In this document: piece by piece, positions 53,843 to 63,536 of the stretch | How positions within the stretch are numbered: the first letter of the stretch is position 1 | How the letters are laid out: every line of letters starts with the position of its first letter | From: Streptomyces rapamycinicus NRRL 5491 | Lineage (GTDB): Bacteria > Actinomycetota > Actinomycetes > Streptomycetales > Streptomycetaceae | Direction: 5' to 3' | Length of the DNA: 64,000 bases | Assembly (NCBI RefSeq): GCF_024298965.1 | Contig: NZ_CP085193.1 | Location: forward strand, 9,982,001-10,046,000 | The notes under the pieces: model-generated | What the model was told of the DNA's origin: nothing | Database searches by the model: none | Seen by the model: the letters and a program-made list of their open reading frames with translations, nothing else | Position numbers and translations under genes: made by a program

Positions 53843-54631
53843 ATGGATCTTCAGCTCGCCGGTAAGCGCGTCCTCGTCACCGGGGCGAGCAGGGGCATCG
53901 GCCTCGCGATCGTTCAGGCATTCCAGCAGGAAGGCGCCCTGGTGACCGCGACCGCGCGACGCAGCACGCCCGAACTCGAGGCCACCGGAGCCGCTTTCGT
54001 CCCCGCCGACCTGGCCACGGCCGACGGCCCGCGACACCTGGTCGACGCCGCCCTGGCCGTCGATCCCAGGATCGATGTCCTGGTCAACAACGCCGGCGGC
54101 GGCGAAATGCCGCAGGAGGGGTTCGGCGATCCACTCAACGGCGGGGACGAGGTCTGGGCCTACGGGTTCGCCCTCAATTTCGAGTCGGCCGTCCGGACCA
54201 CCCGCGCGGCACTGCCCTCGCTCCTCGAGGCCAGGGGCGCCGTGGTCAACATCAGCTCCGACAGCGCCCGTCGACCGGGGACGGAGCCGCTGCCGTACTC
54301 CGTCGCCAAAGCGGCCCTCAACGCCTTCACCCGACAGCTGGCCGAGCGCATGGCGCCCTCCGGAGTACGCATCAACGCGGTGTCGCCGTCAGCGACGCGC
54401 ACGCCCCAGATAACGGCTGAGGACGGGTACGTCGCACGAGTGGCGGACAACGTGGGCGTCGACCACGCGACGCTGATGGCAGCCCTGCCGAAGGAGACCG
54501 GGATGCTCACCGAGACCCTGATCGACCCCGCCGAGATCGCCCGGGCGGTGCTGCTGCTGGCCTCCCCGGCCATGCCGAGTGCGATCGGTGTGAACCTGTC
54601 TGTCGATGCGGGGGCCACCAAGATCGTCTGA
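53843..54631 (+). CDS. Short-chain dehydrogenase/reductase (SDR)
   Basis: A 262-residue classical SDR with TGASRGIG, NNAGGGEMP, the catalytic Ser in NISSDSARRPG, and YSVAKAALNAF. AGGAG at 53832-53836 fixes ATG 53843; the frame is open to 53807 with a Met but without a ribosome site. It is divergent from a TetR gene and probably its target. The substrate is unknown; quinone or short-chain carbonyl reduction would fit TetR-controlled examples. Confidence 0.88.
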   Translation: MDLQLAGKRVLVTGASRGIGLAIVQAFQQEGALVTATARRSTPELEATGAAFVPADLATADGPRHLVDAALAVDPRIDVLVNNAGGGEMPQEGFGDPLNGGDEVWAYGFALNFESAVRTTRAALPSLLEARGAVVNISSDSARRPGTEPLPYSVAKAALNAFTRQLAERMAPSGVRINAVSPSATRTPQITAEDGYVARVADNVGVDHATLMAALPKETGMLTETLIDPAEIARAVLLLASPAMPSAIGVNLSVDAGATKIV

Positions 54632-54648
54632 ACCCGCACATCCAGCAG

Positions 54649-54762
54649 ATGGCTCCTCGGCTGATCGACGCGGCCAATGAAGTGGCCAACGAGGCGGCCA
54701 ACGAGGCGGCCAATGAAATGGCCGACCGCGAGGCGGTCCGCTCGATCCGGCCTCTAGGCTGA
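54649..54762 (+). CDS. Possible 37-residue peptide built on a 12-bp tandem repeat
   Basis: An ATG at 54649 opens a frame ending at 54762. Its middle is encoded by five 12-base units (54670-54729; GCGGCCAACGAG consensus) giving AANEVANEAANEAANEMADR, an acidic amphipathic helix. There is no clear ribosome site and a rare CTA codon near the end, so translation is unproven. It lies between the SDR and the S41 gene and might be a relic of an SDR tail or a spacer repeat. Confidence 0.3.
   Translation: MAPRLIDAANEVANEAANEAANEMADREAVRSIRPLG
54670..54729 (+). repeat. 12-bp tandem repeat, five units
   Basis: Units begin at 54670, 54682, 54694, 54706 and 54718. The first four differ at only a few positions from GCGGCCAACGAG; the fifth is more diverged. 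The period keeps one frame open on both strands. Confidence 0.8.
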
Positions 54763-54768
54763 GAATCC

Positions 54769-55800
54769 ATGGACCACAGCAGTCGATTACCCCGGTGGGG
54801 CGCGCTGGCCCTGACCCTGCTCCTCGCGCTTGCGACCGCGTGCTCGAAACAGCATGAGGACACAGCACCCGACGACCGGATCTCACCGAAGGCACGGGCG
54901 TATCTCACGGCAGCACTGGACCTCATCCAGAAGCGGGCGCTGAAACGGGGTGAGGTCGACTGGCCCGAGGTGCGCCGCACGGCGTTCACCCGCGCGGCGG
55001 GGGCCCGGAAGCCGAGCGGCACCTACCCCGCGATCGAGGGGGTCCTCGGTGCCCTCGGGGACGGCCACAGCCGCTTCCTGAGTCCGGCGGCCGCCGAGAA
55101 GTTGTCTGAGACATCTTTGCAAACGATCCCCGGCCTGGTCGCCAAACGGCTGCGGAGCGGTCCGGGGTACGTAGCCCTCCCCGGCGTGCAGGGCTCGATG
55201 CACACGTATGACACGTATGTGCGTCAGGGCCGGGACGCGGTGGCGGCGGCCGACCGGAAGGGCGCCTGCGGCTGGGTGGTGGATCTGCGCGGGAACCGAG
55301 GCGGGAACATGGACCCCATGTTCGCCGTCGTAGCGGCGATCCTGGGCGACGGGAATGTGGGCGCCTTCGTGGAGGCCGACGGCAAGCGCACCGTGTGGAC
55401 GGTGAAGGGCAGGAGCCTCAAGGCCGGCGCCAACCCGCCCCCGTGGCCGGCGGCCAGGCCGCTGTCGCGTACGCACCCGGCCGTGGCCGTCCTCACCGAC
55501 GGCCGGACCGCGAGTGCCGGAGAAGCGGTCACCGTGGCCTTCCGGGGCCGCCCCGCGACCCGCAGCTTCGGCATGAGAACCTCCGGAGTTCCCACCGGCA
55601 ACACCCACCACCGCCTTTCCGACGGTGCGGCGCTCGTGCTCACCGAGGCGAAGGAAGCGGATCGAACCGGCCGCACTTACGGCGGACCGATCCCGCCGGA
55701 CGAGGAGTTCCTCGTCGAGCCCCAGGACATCGGCACCAGCCGCGACCGCGCACTGGACGCGGCCACCCGCTGGCTCGGGAAACAACCCGACTGCCGATGA
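54769..55800 (+). CDS. S41-family (tail-specific) protease, lipoprotein candidate
   Basis: A 343-residue protein. The N terminus is a lipoprotein-type signal ending in LLALATAC. The mature part has GDGHSRFLSP, a CWVVDLRGNRGGN-like core (GWVVDLRGNRGG), the Ser nucleophile in DGRTASAGEAV and a lysine in LTEAKEADRTGRTYGG, as in S41 peptidases. It lacks the PDZ domain of larger CtpA proteins. It is likely anchored outside the membrane and trims cell-envelope proteins. It ends with a Cys three residues before the stop (PDCR). Confidence 0.87.
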   Translation: MDHSSRLPRWGALALTLLLALATACSKQHEDTAPDDRISPKARAYLTAALDLIQKRALKRGEVDWPEVRRTAFTRAAGARKPSGTYPAIEGVLGALGDGHSRFLSPAAAEKLSETSLQTIPGLVAKRLRSGPGYVALPGVQGSMHTYDTYVRQGRDAVAAADRKGACGWVVDLRGNRGGNMDPMFAVVAAILGDGNVGAFVEADGKRTVWTVKGRSLKAGANPPPWPAARPLSRTHPAVAVLTDGRTASAGEAVTVAFRGRPATRSFGMRTSGVPTGNTHHRLSDGAALVLTEAKEADRTGRTYGGPIPPDEEFLVEPQDIGTSRDRALDAATRWLGKQPDCR

Positions 55801-55926
55801 GCGCAGGCCCCAGCGCCGCGCCCGCTCAGTGCGTGTTACGTCGGCGTGGTGCCCAAGGGCGCTGCGATCAGTAGTGCGGCCAGTCTGCCGGGTCGCCCCC
55901 GGGAGTCGCGAGGAAAGGGGCACCCG

Positions 55927-56601
55927 CTACAGGTCGGCCGGGTCCCTGCGCAGCGTGACCTCGCGCCCGGTCGCGGTGCGCACCGTTACCGCGTGCACGC
56001 CCGGCCGGCCGGGCACGACCGCCAGCGGCAGCCGGTCGAAGGTCTCGGCACCGATGTGCTCACGCAGTTCCCCGGCGTCAGCGCCGATCTCCAGCCGGGT
56101 CACGGCCACCCCGCGCTCACCGTGCTCCACCGCCCCACGATCCGGGTTGGTGGCCGGGTCCTCCCGGTAGAACCAGTTCGGCAGCCCCCGGCGCCAGCAC
56201 GTGTCGAGCGCGCGGCCGGGGCCCGGCGCGGTGGTGATGATGCGCTGGGTGCCGTCGGGCTGGACGCGCCCCGGAAGTCGCGCCACCTCGCCGCCGAGCC
56301 GCTGTGCGACCGCGGTCATCTCCTCGAGGGTGTCGGCGCGCAAGCTCCAGAACATCCATCGGTCAGCCCCGTCCGCGAGGAGCCCGTCGAACCACGCGGC
56401 CGCCGTGCCCGGCTCCGTGGCGGGGCCCGTCGCGGCCTCGACCTCCAGGTAGACGTCCTCGCCGAGCGGGAAGATCGTGTTGGCGATCCCGGCGGCGAAG
56501 ACGCCACCGTCGTAGTGAGCGAGTCCTGTCTCCTCGTGCACTCGGCGGACCCCGTCGCCCAAGTCGCGGACGCCGAGACAGAGGTGATCCAGATGAAACA
56601 T
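55927..56601 (-). CDS. VOC/glyoxalase-like protein
   Basis: A 224-residue protein beginning MFHLDHLCLGVRDLGDG, the metal-binding start of the glyoxalase-like VOC superfamily, with GIANTIFPLGEDVYLEVEA and the C-terminal repeat region RLEIGADAGELREH. It could be a metal-dependent isomerase, dioxygenase or resistance-type binding protein; the exact reaction is unknown. Two TetR-type sites lie upstream (56777-56815) and a TetR gene is next upstream on the same strand. Start ATG 56601 gives the conserved N terminus. Confidence 0.85.
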   Translation of the reverse strand: MFHLDHLCLGVRDLGDGVRRVHEETGLAHYDGGVFAAGIANTIFPLGEDVYLEVEAATGPATEPGTAAAWFDGLLADGADRWMFWSLRADTLEEMTAVAQRLGGEVARLPGRVQPDGTQRIITTAPGPGRALDTCWRRGLPNWFYREDPATNPDRGAVEHGERGVAVTRLEIGADAGELREHIGAETFDRLPLAVVPGRPGVHAVTVRTATGREVTLRRDPADL

Positions 56602-56776
56602 GCGTTCAGCCTCCCGTGACCAGACGATCTTCTTGACCCGCGGCCGCAGCCGATCCACTCTCCCGCAGCCTGCGATCGGGTTCGGGCGGCGGGCCGAACG
56701 GGCAACGGCCCCGCGCCATCGGGTACCGGGGTACGTCGGACAGGACCTCCGACATCACAGTCCTCCCACAGAGTTA
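56602..56776. other. Leader of the VOC gene
   Basis: About 175 bases between the probable operators and the VOC start. The minus-strand frame stays open for 23 codons upstream of ATG 56601, but nothing gene-like is seen. Together with the operators and the stretch to 56903 it forms a 302-base gap between the TetR and VOC genes. Confidence 0.4.
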
Positions 56777-56815
56777 CCAAACGATCGTTCGGAGACTTAC
56801 CGAACACACGTTAGG
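56777..56815. promoter_or_regulatory. Two TetR-type operators upstream of the VOC gene
   Basis: Site 1 is CCAAACGATCGTTCGG (56777-56792), with the perfect core AACGATCGTT. Site 2 is CCGAACACACGTTAGG (56800-56815). They fit CCNAACNNNCGTTNGG and their starts are 23 bases apart, about two helical turns. They lie between the TetR gene at 56904 and the VOC gene, on the side of the VOC promoter. Confidence 0.75.
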
Positions 56816-56903
56816 AATCTTGGAGGAACTTGTCCACCCTCCGGATCAGGATCGCCACCGCAGAGGAGAACGACGGGGGCAACGAGAGGAAAAACGCCAG
56901 GTG

Positions 56904-57530
56904 TTAGGCGAAAACGAGCGAAACGAACTCATCGACGAACGACCTCACGGAGTCCGCATCGTTGTGCTCGGCCGAGTTCTGGAAGAGAGCGACACGACCG
57001 TGCGCGCCGACGAACGCGATCACCGCAGCTCGCTCAGCAGACACCCGGAGCGCGACCCCCGCCGCGGCGCAGCGCGCGAAACCGGCGACGAGCAGGTCGA
57101 TCACGTCGGCCAGTGGCCCGGCCGGCCGGACGCCGGGCGCGGTCCGGGGAGGCCCGTTGGCCGTCATCAGCCGGTAGTGCCCCGGGTTGTCCACCGCGAA
57201 CTGGCAGGAAGCGTGAATCATCGCCCGCACACGGCCCACCACGTCGTCAGAGTCCACGCGGCCCTCGGCCGCCTCCATCGCGACGCGCAGCCGGACGAAC
57301 TCGTGCTCGGTGAGCCCCGCTACGAGCGCGGCACGATCAGTGAAGTGCTGGTAGATGCTGGCGGGCGCGATACCGGCGGCACGGGCGACGCCGCGGATGG
57401 TCAGCCCGTCCTCCCCGTCGAGCTCGGACAGCAACCGGCTGGCCGCGGCGAGGATCTCCCCGCGCAGCCGCTCACCCTCCCCCCAGCGGTTGCGCATGCG
57501 CGGGGCGCTGACCTGAACCTCTTCCGACAC
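56904..57530 (-). CDS. TetR-family transcriptional regulator
   Basis: A 208-residue repressor with helix-turn-helix LTIRGVARAAGIAPASIYQHF and a TetR_C-type ligand domain containing VDNPGHYRLMTAN and VGAHGRVALFQNS. It begins with GTG 57530. It is immediately upstream of the VOC gene on the same strand with operator-like palindromes between them, so it probably represses the VOC gene. Confidence 0.9.
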   Translation of the reverse strand: MSEEVQVSAPRMRNRWGEGERLRGEILAAASRLLSELDGEDGLTIRGVARAAGIAPASIYQHFTDRAALVAGLTEHEFVRLRVAMEAAEGRVDSDDVVGRVRAMIHASCQFAVDNPGHYRLMTANGPPRTAPGVRPAGPLADVIDLLVAGFARCAAAGVALRVSAERAAVIAFVGAHGRVALFQNSAEHNDADSVRSFVDEFVSLVFA

Positions 57531-57656
57531 GTACCCATTCTTACTACCCGCGCCCCCCAGGCCACAGCCCGGTCCGCTGCGGATGGCGGCCGTTTCGCGG
57601 ATGGCGGTCTTTCGTAGCGTCTTTCGCTCGTGCCCCGCCTATTTTCGGGCCGTGCG

Positions 57657-58172
57657 TCATCCGGCGGGTTCGATACGGAGGACGGCGGTGGCGTCGTGGA
57701 TCTTGACGACCTTCAGGCTCATGTGGTCGTTGATGGTTGCGGCGGGTCCTTCGCCGCAGCTCAGTCCGACGCCGCCACCGCCCTCCGATGACACGCCGCC
57801 GCCACCGGAACAGCCCGAAACGCTGAAGCCCGAACCCGTCAGCTGCGCCGCCATCTCGACCTCGTCGCCGGTGATCGCCGTCACCTTGATCCGCCCGAGG
57901 CCGTACTTCTCCGGCACTGTCACGACGTCCCCCGAGGTGACCTTGATCTCGCACTTCCCGTCAGCGCACGGACCGGTCGGCGAGGGCGACGGCGTGGCCG
58001 TCTTTGTGGGAGTCGACTCGTGATCGGACGCCGGTGACCCGGAGTTGGACCCGCTGGGCCGGTCCTTCGCGGCGGACCCGTCCGAGGAATCGGAGGAACA
58101 CGACGTGAGGGCGGCGAACACGACAGCGACAACGGCGGCGAGGGCGACGGTGGATGACGTTCTATGCATCAT
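57657..58172 (-). CDS. Small lipoprotein of unknown function
   Basis: A 171-residue protein with a signal peptide ending in a good lipobox (AALTSC), then a Ser/Gly/Thr/Pro-rich linker. The outer domain has CADGKCEIKVTSGDVVTVPEKYGL and VEMAAQLTGSGFSVSGCSGG, and ends RIEPAG; it is probably a small beta-sandwich. ATG 58172 (the first of two Mets) is chosen; GTG 58190 is also in frame. No known family is recognised. Confidence 0.75.
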   Translation of the reverse strand: MMHRTSSTVALAAVVAVVFAALTSCSSDSSDGSAAKDRPSGSNSGSPASDHESTPTKTATPSPSPTGPCADGKCEIKVTSGDVVTVPEKYGLGRIKVTAITGDEVEMAAQLTGSGFSVSGCSGGGGVSSEGGGGVGLSCGEGPAATINDHMSLKVVKIHDATAVLRIEPAG

Positions 58173-58401
58173 GAGCCCATGGAACCCCACCCCGGTCGGG
58201 ACCCCTCCCGCCCGGGCAGGCGCGCCGGCCGCCCGGCGCTCGACTGGGCTGGGCCGGGGTCGGTGCGGCGTGAGGTGCGTGGGAGTCGTGAAGAGTTCGC
58301 GCGCGGTTCTCGGGATTTGGTTACGGGGGCGGAAGACTTGGGGGGCTCACTCGGTGCTCCGAACAGGTCGGGCGCCGACCCAAGCGAGGGGAGACCGGTC
58401 A

Positions 58402-59340
58402 ATGATGTTCACACTCTTACGGAGCAGAGTACGGAGGGCCGCGTTCGCGCTTTCGGCGATCGCGGCCCTCGCCTTCGCCGGGACCGCGGCGACCACCGCG
58501 ACCGGCGCGACCGGCGCGGCATCGGCCCCCGCTCCCGCAAAACAGGGGTCGACCTCGGTGGCGTACGTCGAGGTGAACAACAACAGCATGCGCAACGTCG
58601 GCAAGTACACCCTCGCCAACGGCGGCGGCAACGTCTTCGACGTCGCCGTGATCTTCGCGGCGAACATCAACTACGACACGGGTACGAAGACGGCGTATCT
58701 GCACTTCAACGAGAACGTGCAGCGCGTCCTCGACAACGCCGCCACGGAGATACGGCCGTTGCAGCAGAAGGGCATCAAGGTCGTCCTCTCGGTGCTCGGC
58801 AACCATCAGGGCGCGGGCTTCGCCAACTTCCCTTCTCAGCAAGCGGCTTCGGCGTTCGCGAAGAAGCTGTCGGACACCGTGGCTGAGTACGGCCTCGACG
58901 GCATCGACTTCGACGACGAGTACGCGGAGTACGGCAACAACGGCACCGGCCAGCCCAACGACAGCTCGTTCGTGCACCTTGTGACGGCCCTGCGCGCGAA
59001 CATGCCGGGCAAGATCATCAGCCTCTACAACATCGGCCCGGCCGCGTCGCGCCTCTCCTACGGCGGCGTCGACGTGTCGTCCAAGTTCGACTACGCCTGG
59101 AACCCGTACTACGGCACCTGGCAGGTTCCCCGCATCGCACTGCCCAAGTCGAAGCTGTCACCGGCGGCTGTCGAGATCGGCCGGACCTCGCAGAGCACAG
59201 TCGCCGACCTCGCCCGCCGCACCGTCAGCGAGGGCTACGGCGTCTATCTGACGTACAACCTCGACGGCGCCAATCGCGGCGCCGATGTCTCCGCGTTCAC
59301 CAGGGAGCTGTACGGCAGCGACGCCGTCTACACGCCGTAA
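58402..59340 (+). CDS. Secreted GH18 endo-beta-N-acetylglucosaminidase (Endo H type)
   Basis: A 312-residue secreted enzyme. A Sec signal (MMFTLLRSRVRRAAFALSAIAALAFAGTAATT) is followed by VAYVEVNNNSMRNVGKY and the GH18 catalytic motif YGLDGIDFDDEYAEYG, with the acid Glu at residue 173. The sequence closely follows Streptomyces Endo H, which cuts the GlcNAc-GlcNAc core of high-mannose N-glycans. AGGGGAG precedes ATG 58402. It is probably for scavenging eukaryotic glycoproteins. Confidence 0.93.
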   Translation: MMFTLLRSRVRRAAFALSAIAALAFAGTAATTATGATGAASAPAPAKQGSTSVAYVEVNNNSMRNVGKYTLANGGGNVFDVAVIFAANINYDTGTKTAYLHFNENVQRVLDNAATEIRPLQQKGIKVVLSVLGNHQGAGFANFPSQQAASAFAKKLSDTVAEYGLDGIDFDDEYAEYGNNGTGQPNDSSFVHLVTALRANMPGKIISLYNIGPAASRLSYGGVDVSSKFDYAWNPYYGTWQVPRIALPKSKLSPAAVEIGRTSQSTVADLARRTVSEGYGVYLTYNLDGANRGADVSAFTRELYGSDAVYTP

Positions 59341-59491
59341 GGCCACCGCACGCCCCGGCGCGCGGACGGCGGTCCACGCGGTACGTGTGTCACCAAGGCC
59401 CGGTCAGCCGCCCCGGCGCCGGGCCCCAGGATGTGCGGCCGTGCCCGCGACATCGCTGTCGAAGGCGCGGCCCGCACATCAAGCTGGGTAT

Positions 59492-59526
59492 GGTACCGAG
59501 TACCCTCGGTCAAGGCTCTGAGTGCC
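59492..59526. promoter_or_regulatory. Operator pair downstream of the TetR gene
   Basis: GGTACCGAGTACC (59492-59504) and GGCTCTGAGTGCC (59514-59526), 9 bases apart and starting 22 bases apart. They match the pair at 60327-60361 in sequence and spacing, but lie between the convergent ends of the Endo H and TetR genes. Confidence 0.75.
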
Positions 59527-59537
59527 ATGCGGGGAAG

Positions 59538-60293
59538 CTAGCCGTCTCCCAAAGTCTTCTCGATCTTCTGCACCACGCGCCATATGGGAGCGCTCCGTGG
59601 CGCCACCAAGACGATCACATCGTCCTCCGGCGCGGGCGCGGGCGCGGTGCTGCGCTCCGCGGATTCGCCGACGCCGCCCCACGTCTGCCGTACGAAGATC
59701 AGCGACTGATCCACCGCCTTCGCGGCATCGCCCTGCCCCCCACCTCGCAGCCAGGTCCGCAGTCCGTTGTTGTGCGCGGCGACGACGGCCGCGGCCTGTA
59801 CTTCGGCCCGAAGCGCTCCGGCATCGTCCCCCGCGTACCGTTGCCGGAGGTAGTGGGCCAGGGTCCGCTCGTAGCGGTGCACCACGGACAGCTCAGAGCC
59901 GCGAAGGCTGGGCACTTCGCGCGTGAGCCGGTAGCGCTGCACGGAGAACTCGGGGTTCGCGGCATACATCCGCATGACGAGGCGGGCCGCGTCACAGACC
60001 ACGTCGAGTGGTTCGCCGTCAGTGCTCGTGGTGAGGAAAGCGCTCATCTCGGCCAGGCAGCGCTCATGTTCGGGGAAGACGACGTCTTCCTTGGACGGGA
60101 AGTACCGGAAGAACGACCGGCGTCCCACTCCTGCCCGCGCCACGATGTCGTCCACTGTGGTCCGCTCGAAACCGTGCACCAAGAAGAGCTGGAACGCGGC
60201 CTCGATGAGCGCCTCGCGCATGGGCGCCTTGTCGGACGGCTCGGGCCCGCCGACCGCCGCGGTCGCCCTGCCCTCGTCGCGTACGTCCGTCAT
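59538..60293 (-). CDS. TetR-family transcriptional regulator
   Basis: A 251-residue repressor: helix-turn-helix in FERTTVDDIVARAGVGRRSFFRYFPSKED (shown in parts: TVDDIVARAGVGRRSFFRYF), C-terminal MftR-like ligand domain (ANPEFSVQRYRLTREVPSLRGSE). It ends with a hydrophobic tail. The sequence and its GGCACTGAGTGCC operators resemble regulators of the mycofactocin/flavin type. It is divergent from etfBA and flanked on both sides by matching operator pairs. Confidence 0.9.
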   Translation of the reverse strand: MTDVRDEGRATAAVGGPEPSDKAPMREALIEAAFQLFLVHGFERTTVDDIVARAGVGRRSFFRYFPSKEDVVFPEHERCLAEMSAFLTTSTDGEPLDVVCDAARLVMRMYAANPEFSVQRYRLTREVPSLRGSELSVVHRYERTLAHYLRQRYAGDDAGALRAEVQAAAVVAAHNNGLRTWLRGGGQGDAAKAVDQSLIFVRQTWGGVGESAERSTAPAPAPEDDVIVLVAPRSAPIWRVVQKIEKTLGDG

Positions 60294-60326
60294 GGAGGGA
60301 ACCTAGCATCGGCTCCGGCAGTCGTT

Positions 60327-60361
60327 GACACTGAGTACCTTTACGCAGGGCACTGAGTGCC
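60327..60361. promoter_or_regulatory. Operator pair between the TetR gene and etfB
   Basis: GACACTGAGTACC (60327-60339) and GGCACTGAGTGCC (60349-60361, arms GGCACT/AGTGCC), 9 bases apart. A TTGACA overlaps the first site. Both divergent promoters are in this region, so the TetR protein likely represses itself and may affect etfBA. Confidence 0.8.
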
Positions 60362-60425
60362 ATACTCTCGTTCGGGTGCTCCACTGCGGAAACGCAGACA
60401 GTCGGGAACGGTGAGGAGAGCGGGC

Positions 60426-61211
60426 GTGAGTTTGAGGATCGTTGTCTGTGTGAAGTACGTGCCCGACGCCACCGGCGACCGGCACTTCGCCGAGGACCTG
60501 ACCGTTGATCGCGATGACGTGGACGGTCTGCTCTCGGAGCTGGATGAGTACGCGGTCGAGCAGGCGCTGCAGATCGCCGACGAGGCCGATGAGGCCGAGA
60601 TCACCGTGCTGACCGTCGGTCCGGAGGACGCCAAGGACGCGCTGCGCAAGGCGCTGTCGATGGGTGCGGACAAGGCCGTGCACGTCGAGGACGAGGATCT
60701 GCACGGCACGGACGCGCTGGGGACCTCGCTGGTGCTGGCCAGGGCGGTGGAGAAGACGGGTTACGACCTGGTCGTCTGCGGGATGGCTTCCACTGACGGC
60801 ACGATGGGTGTGCTCCCGGCGATGCTGGCGGAGCGCCTGGGTGTGCCGCAGGTGTCGCTGTTGTCGGAGGTGTCGGTCGGGGACGGCATCGTGAAGGGGC
60901 GCCGTGACGGGGACACCGCGACCGAGCAGTTGGAGGCGCAGCTTCCGGCGGTGGTGTCGGTGACCGATCAGTCGGGTGAGGCGCGTTACCCGTCGTTCAA
61001 GGGCATCATGGCGGCGAAGAAGAAGCCGGTGACCTCCTGGGACCTGTCCGACCTCGACATCGAGGCCGAGGACGTGGGGCTGGAGGGTGCCTGGACGGCG
61101 GTCGAGGGTGCCACCGAGCGTCCGGCCCGTACGGCGGGCACGATCGTCAAGGACGAGGGCGAGGGCGGCAAGCAGCTCGCCGAGTTCCTGGCGGGTCAGA
61201 AGTTCATCTGA
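60426..61211 (+). CDS. etfB: Electron transfer flavoprotein, beta subunit
   Basis: A 261-residue protein: IVVCVKYVPDATGDRHF, LSELDEYAVEQALQIADE, GADKAVHVEDED, YDLVVCGMASTDGTMGVLPAMLAERLG and the ETF beta signature PSFKGIMAAKKKPV. It binds AMP and, with EtfA, carries electrons from acyl-CoA or other dehydrogenases to the quinone pool. GTG 60426 has GAGGAGAG upstream. It is followed 54 bases later by etfA. Confidence 0.95.
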   Translation: MSLRIVVCVKYVPDATGDRHFAEDLTVDRDDVDGLLSELDEYAVEQALQIADEADEAEITVLTVGPEDAKDALRKALSMGADKAVHVEDEDLHGTDALGTSLVLARAVEKTGYDLVVCGMASTDGTMGVLPAMLAERLGVPQVSLLSEVSVGDGIVKGRRDGDTATEQLEAQLPAVVSVTDQSGEARYPSFKGIMAAKKKPVTSWDLSDLDIEAEDVGLEGAWTAVEGATERPARTAGTIVKDEGEGGKQLAEFLAGQKFI

Positions 61212-61265
61212 GCCGCGCTGCCCCTACCGCCCAGATCTTTCGCATTTCGCAGGAGAGCGATTCCC

Positions 61266-62228
61266 ATGGCTGAAGTCCTTGTCTTTGTCGACCACGTGGA
61301 CGGTGCCGTCCGCAAGCCCACCTTGGAGCTGCTGACCCTGGCCCGCCGCATCGGTGAGCCGGTCGCGGTCTCCCTCGGCGCCGGTGCAGAGAACACCGCG
61401 TCCGCTCTCGCCGAGCACGGTGCGGTGCGGGTGCTGACCGCTGACGCGCCCGAGTTCGCCGACTACCTCGTCGTTCCGAAGGTGGACGCGGTCCAGGCCG
61501 CGTACGAGGCCGTGTCGCCGTCCGCGGTGCTGTTCCCGTCTTCCGCGGAGGGCAAGGAGATCGCGGCCCGGCTGGCGGTCCGTATCGGCTCGGGGATCAT
61601 CACCGACGCGGTGGACCTGGAGGCCGGTGAGGAGGGTCCGGTGGCGACGCAGTCGGTGTTCGCCGCCGCCTTCACGACCAGGTCCCGGGTCAGCAGGGGC
61701 ACTCCGGTGATCACCGTGAAGCCGAACTCGGCCGCCGTGGAGGCCGCCCCGGCCGCGGGCGCGGTCGAGGTGCTTCAGGTGTCCTTCTCTGAGCGCGCCA
61801 CCGGCACGAAGGTCGTCTCGCGCACGCCGCGTGAGTCGACCGGGCGCCCCGACCTGACCGAGGCCGCGATTGTGGTCTCCGGTGGCCGTGGTGTGGGCGG
61901 TGCGGAGAACTTCCCCGTCGTCGAGGCCCTGGCCGACTCCCTCGGCGCGGCTGTTGGTGCTTCGCGTGCGGCGGTGGACGCGGGCTGGTATCCGCATACC
62001 AATCAGGTGGGGCAGACGGGTAAGACCGTCTCGCCGCAGTTGTATGTCGCGGCGGGTATCTCGGGCGCGATTCAGCACCGGGCGGGTATGCAGACTTCGA
62101 AGACCATTGTGGCTGTGAACAAGGATGCCGAGGCGCCGATCTTCGATCTGGTCGACTACGGCGTGGTCGGCGACCTCTTCGAGGTCGTCCCGCAGCTGAC
62201 CGAGGAGGTCAAGGCACGCAAGGGCTGA
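61266..62228 (+). CDS. etfA: Electron transfer flavoprotein, alpha subunit
   Basis: A 320-residue partner of EtfB. The N-terminal half is [20 protein letters not shown]; the C-terminal FAD domain has [38 protein letters not shown] and [20 protein letters not shown]. Length and motifs are normal. AGGAGAG precedes ATG 61266. The stop is directly followed by the remains of a thiolase gene. Confidence 0.96.
   Translation: MAEVLVFVDHVDGAVRKPTLELLTLARRIGEPVAVSLGAGAENTASALAEHGAVRVLTADAPEFADYLVVPKVDAVQAAYEAVSPSAVLFPSSAEGKEIAARLAVRIGSGIITDAVDLEAGEEGPVATQSVFAAAFTTRSRVSRGTPVITVKPNSAAVEAAPAAGAVEVLQVSFSERATGTKVVSRTPRESTGRPDLTEAAIVVSGGRGVGGAENFPVVEALADSLGAAVGASRAAVDAGWYPHTNQVGQTGKTVSPQLYVAAGISGAIQHRAGMQTSKTIVAVNKDAEAPIFDLVDYGVVGDLFEVVPQLTEEVKARKG

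Positions 62229-63536
<1,308 letters not shown>

Noticed and set aside
54670..54729. CRISPR or minisatellite element
   Set aside because: Contiguous 12-base units with no spacers; treated as a tandem repeat.
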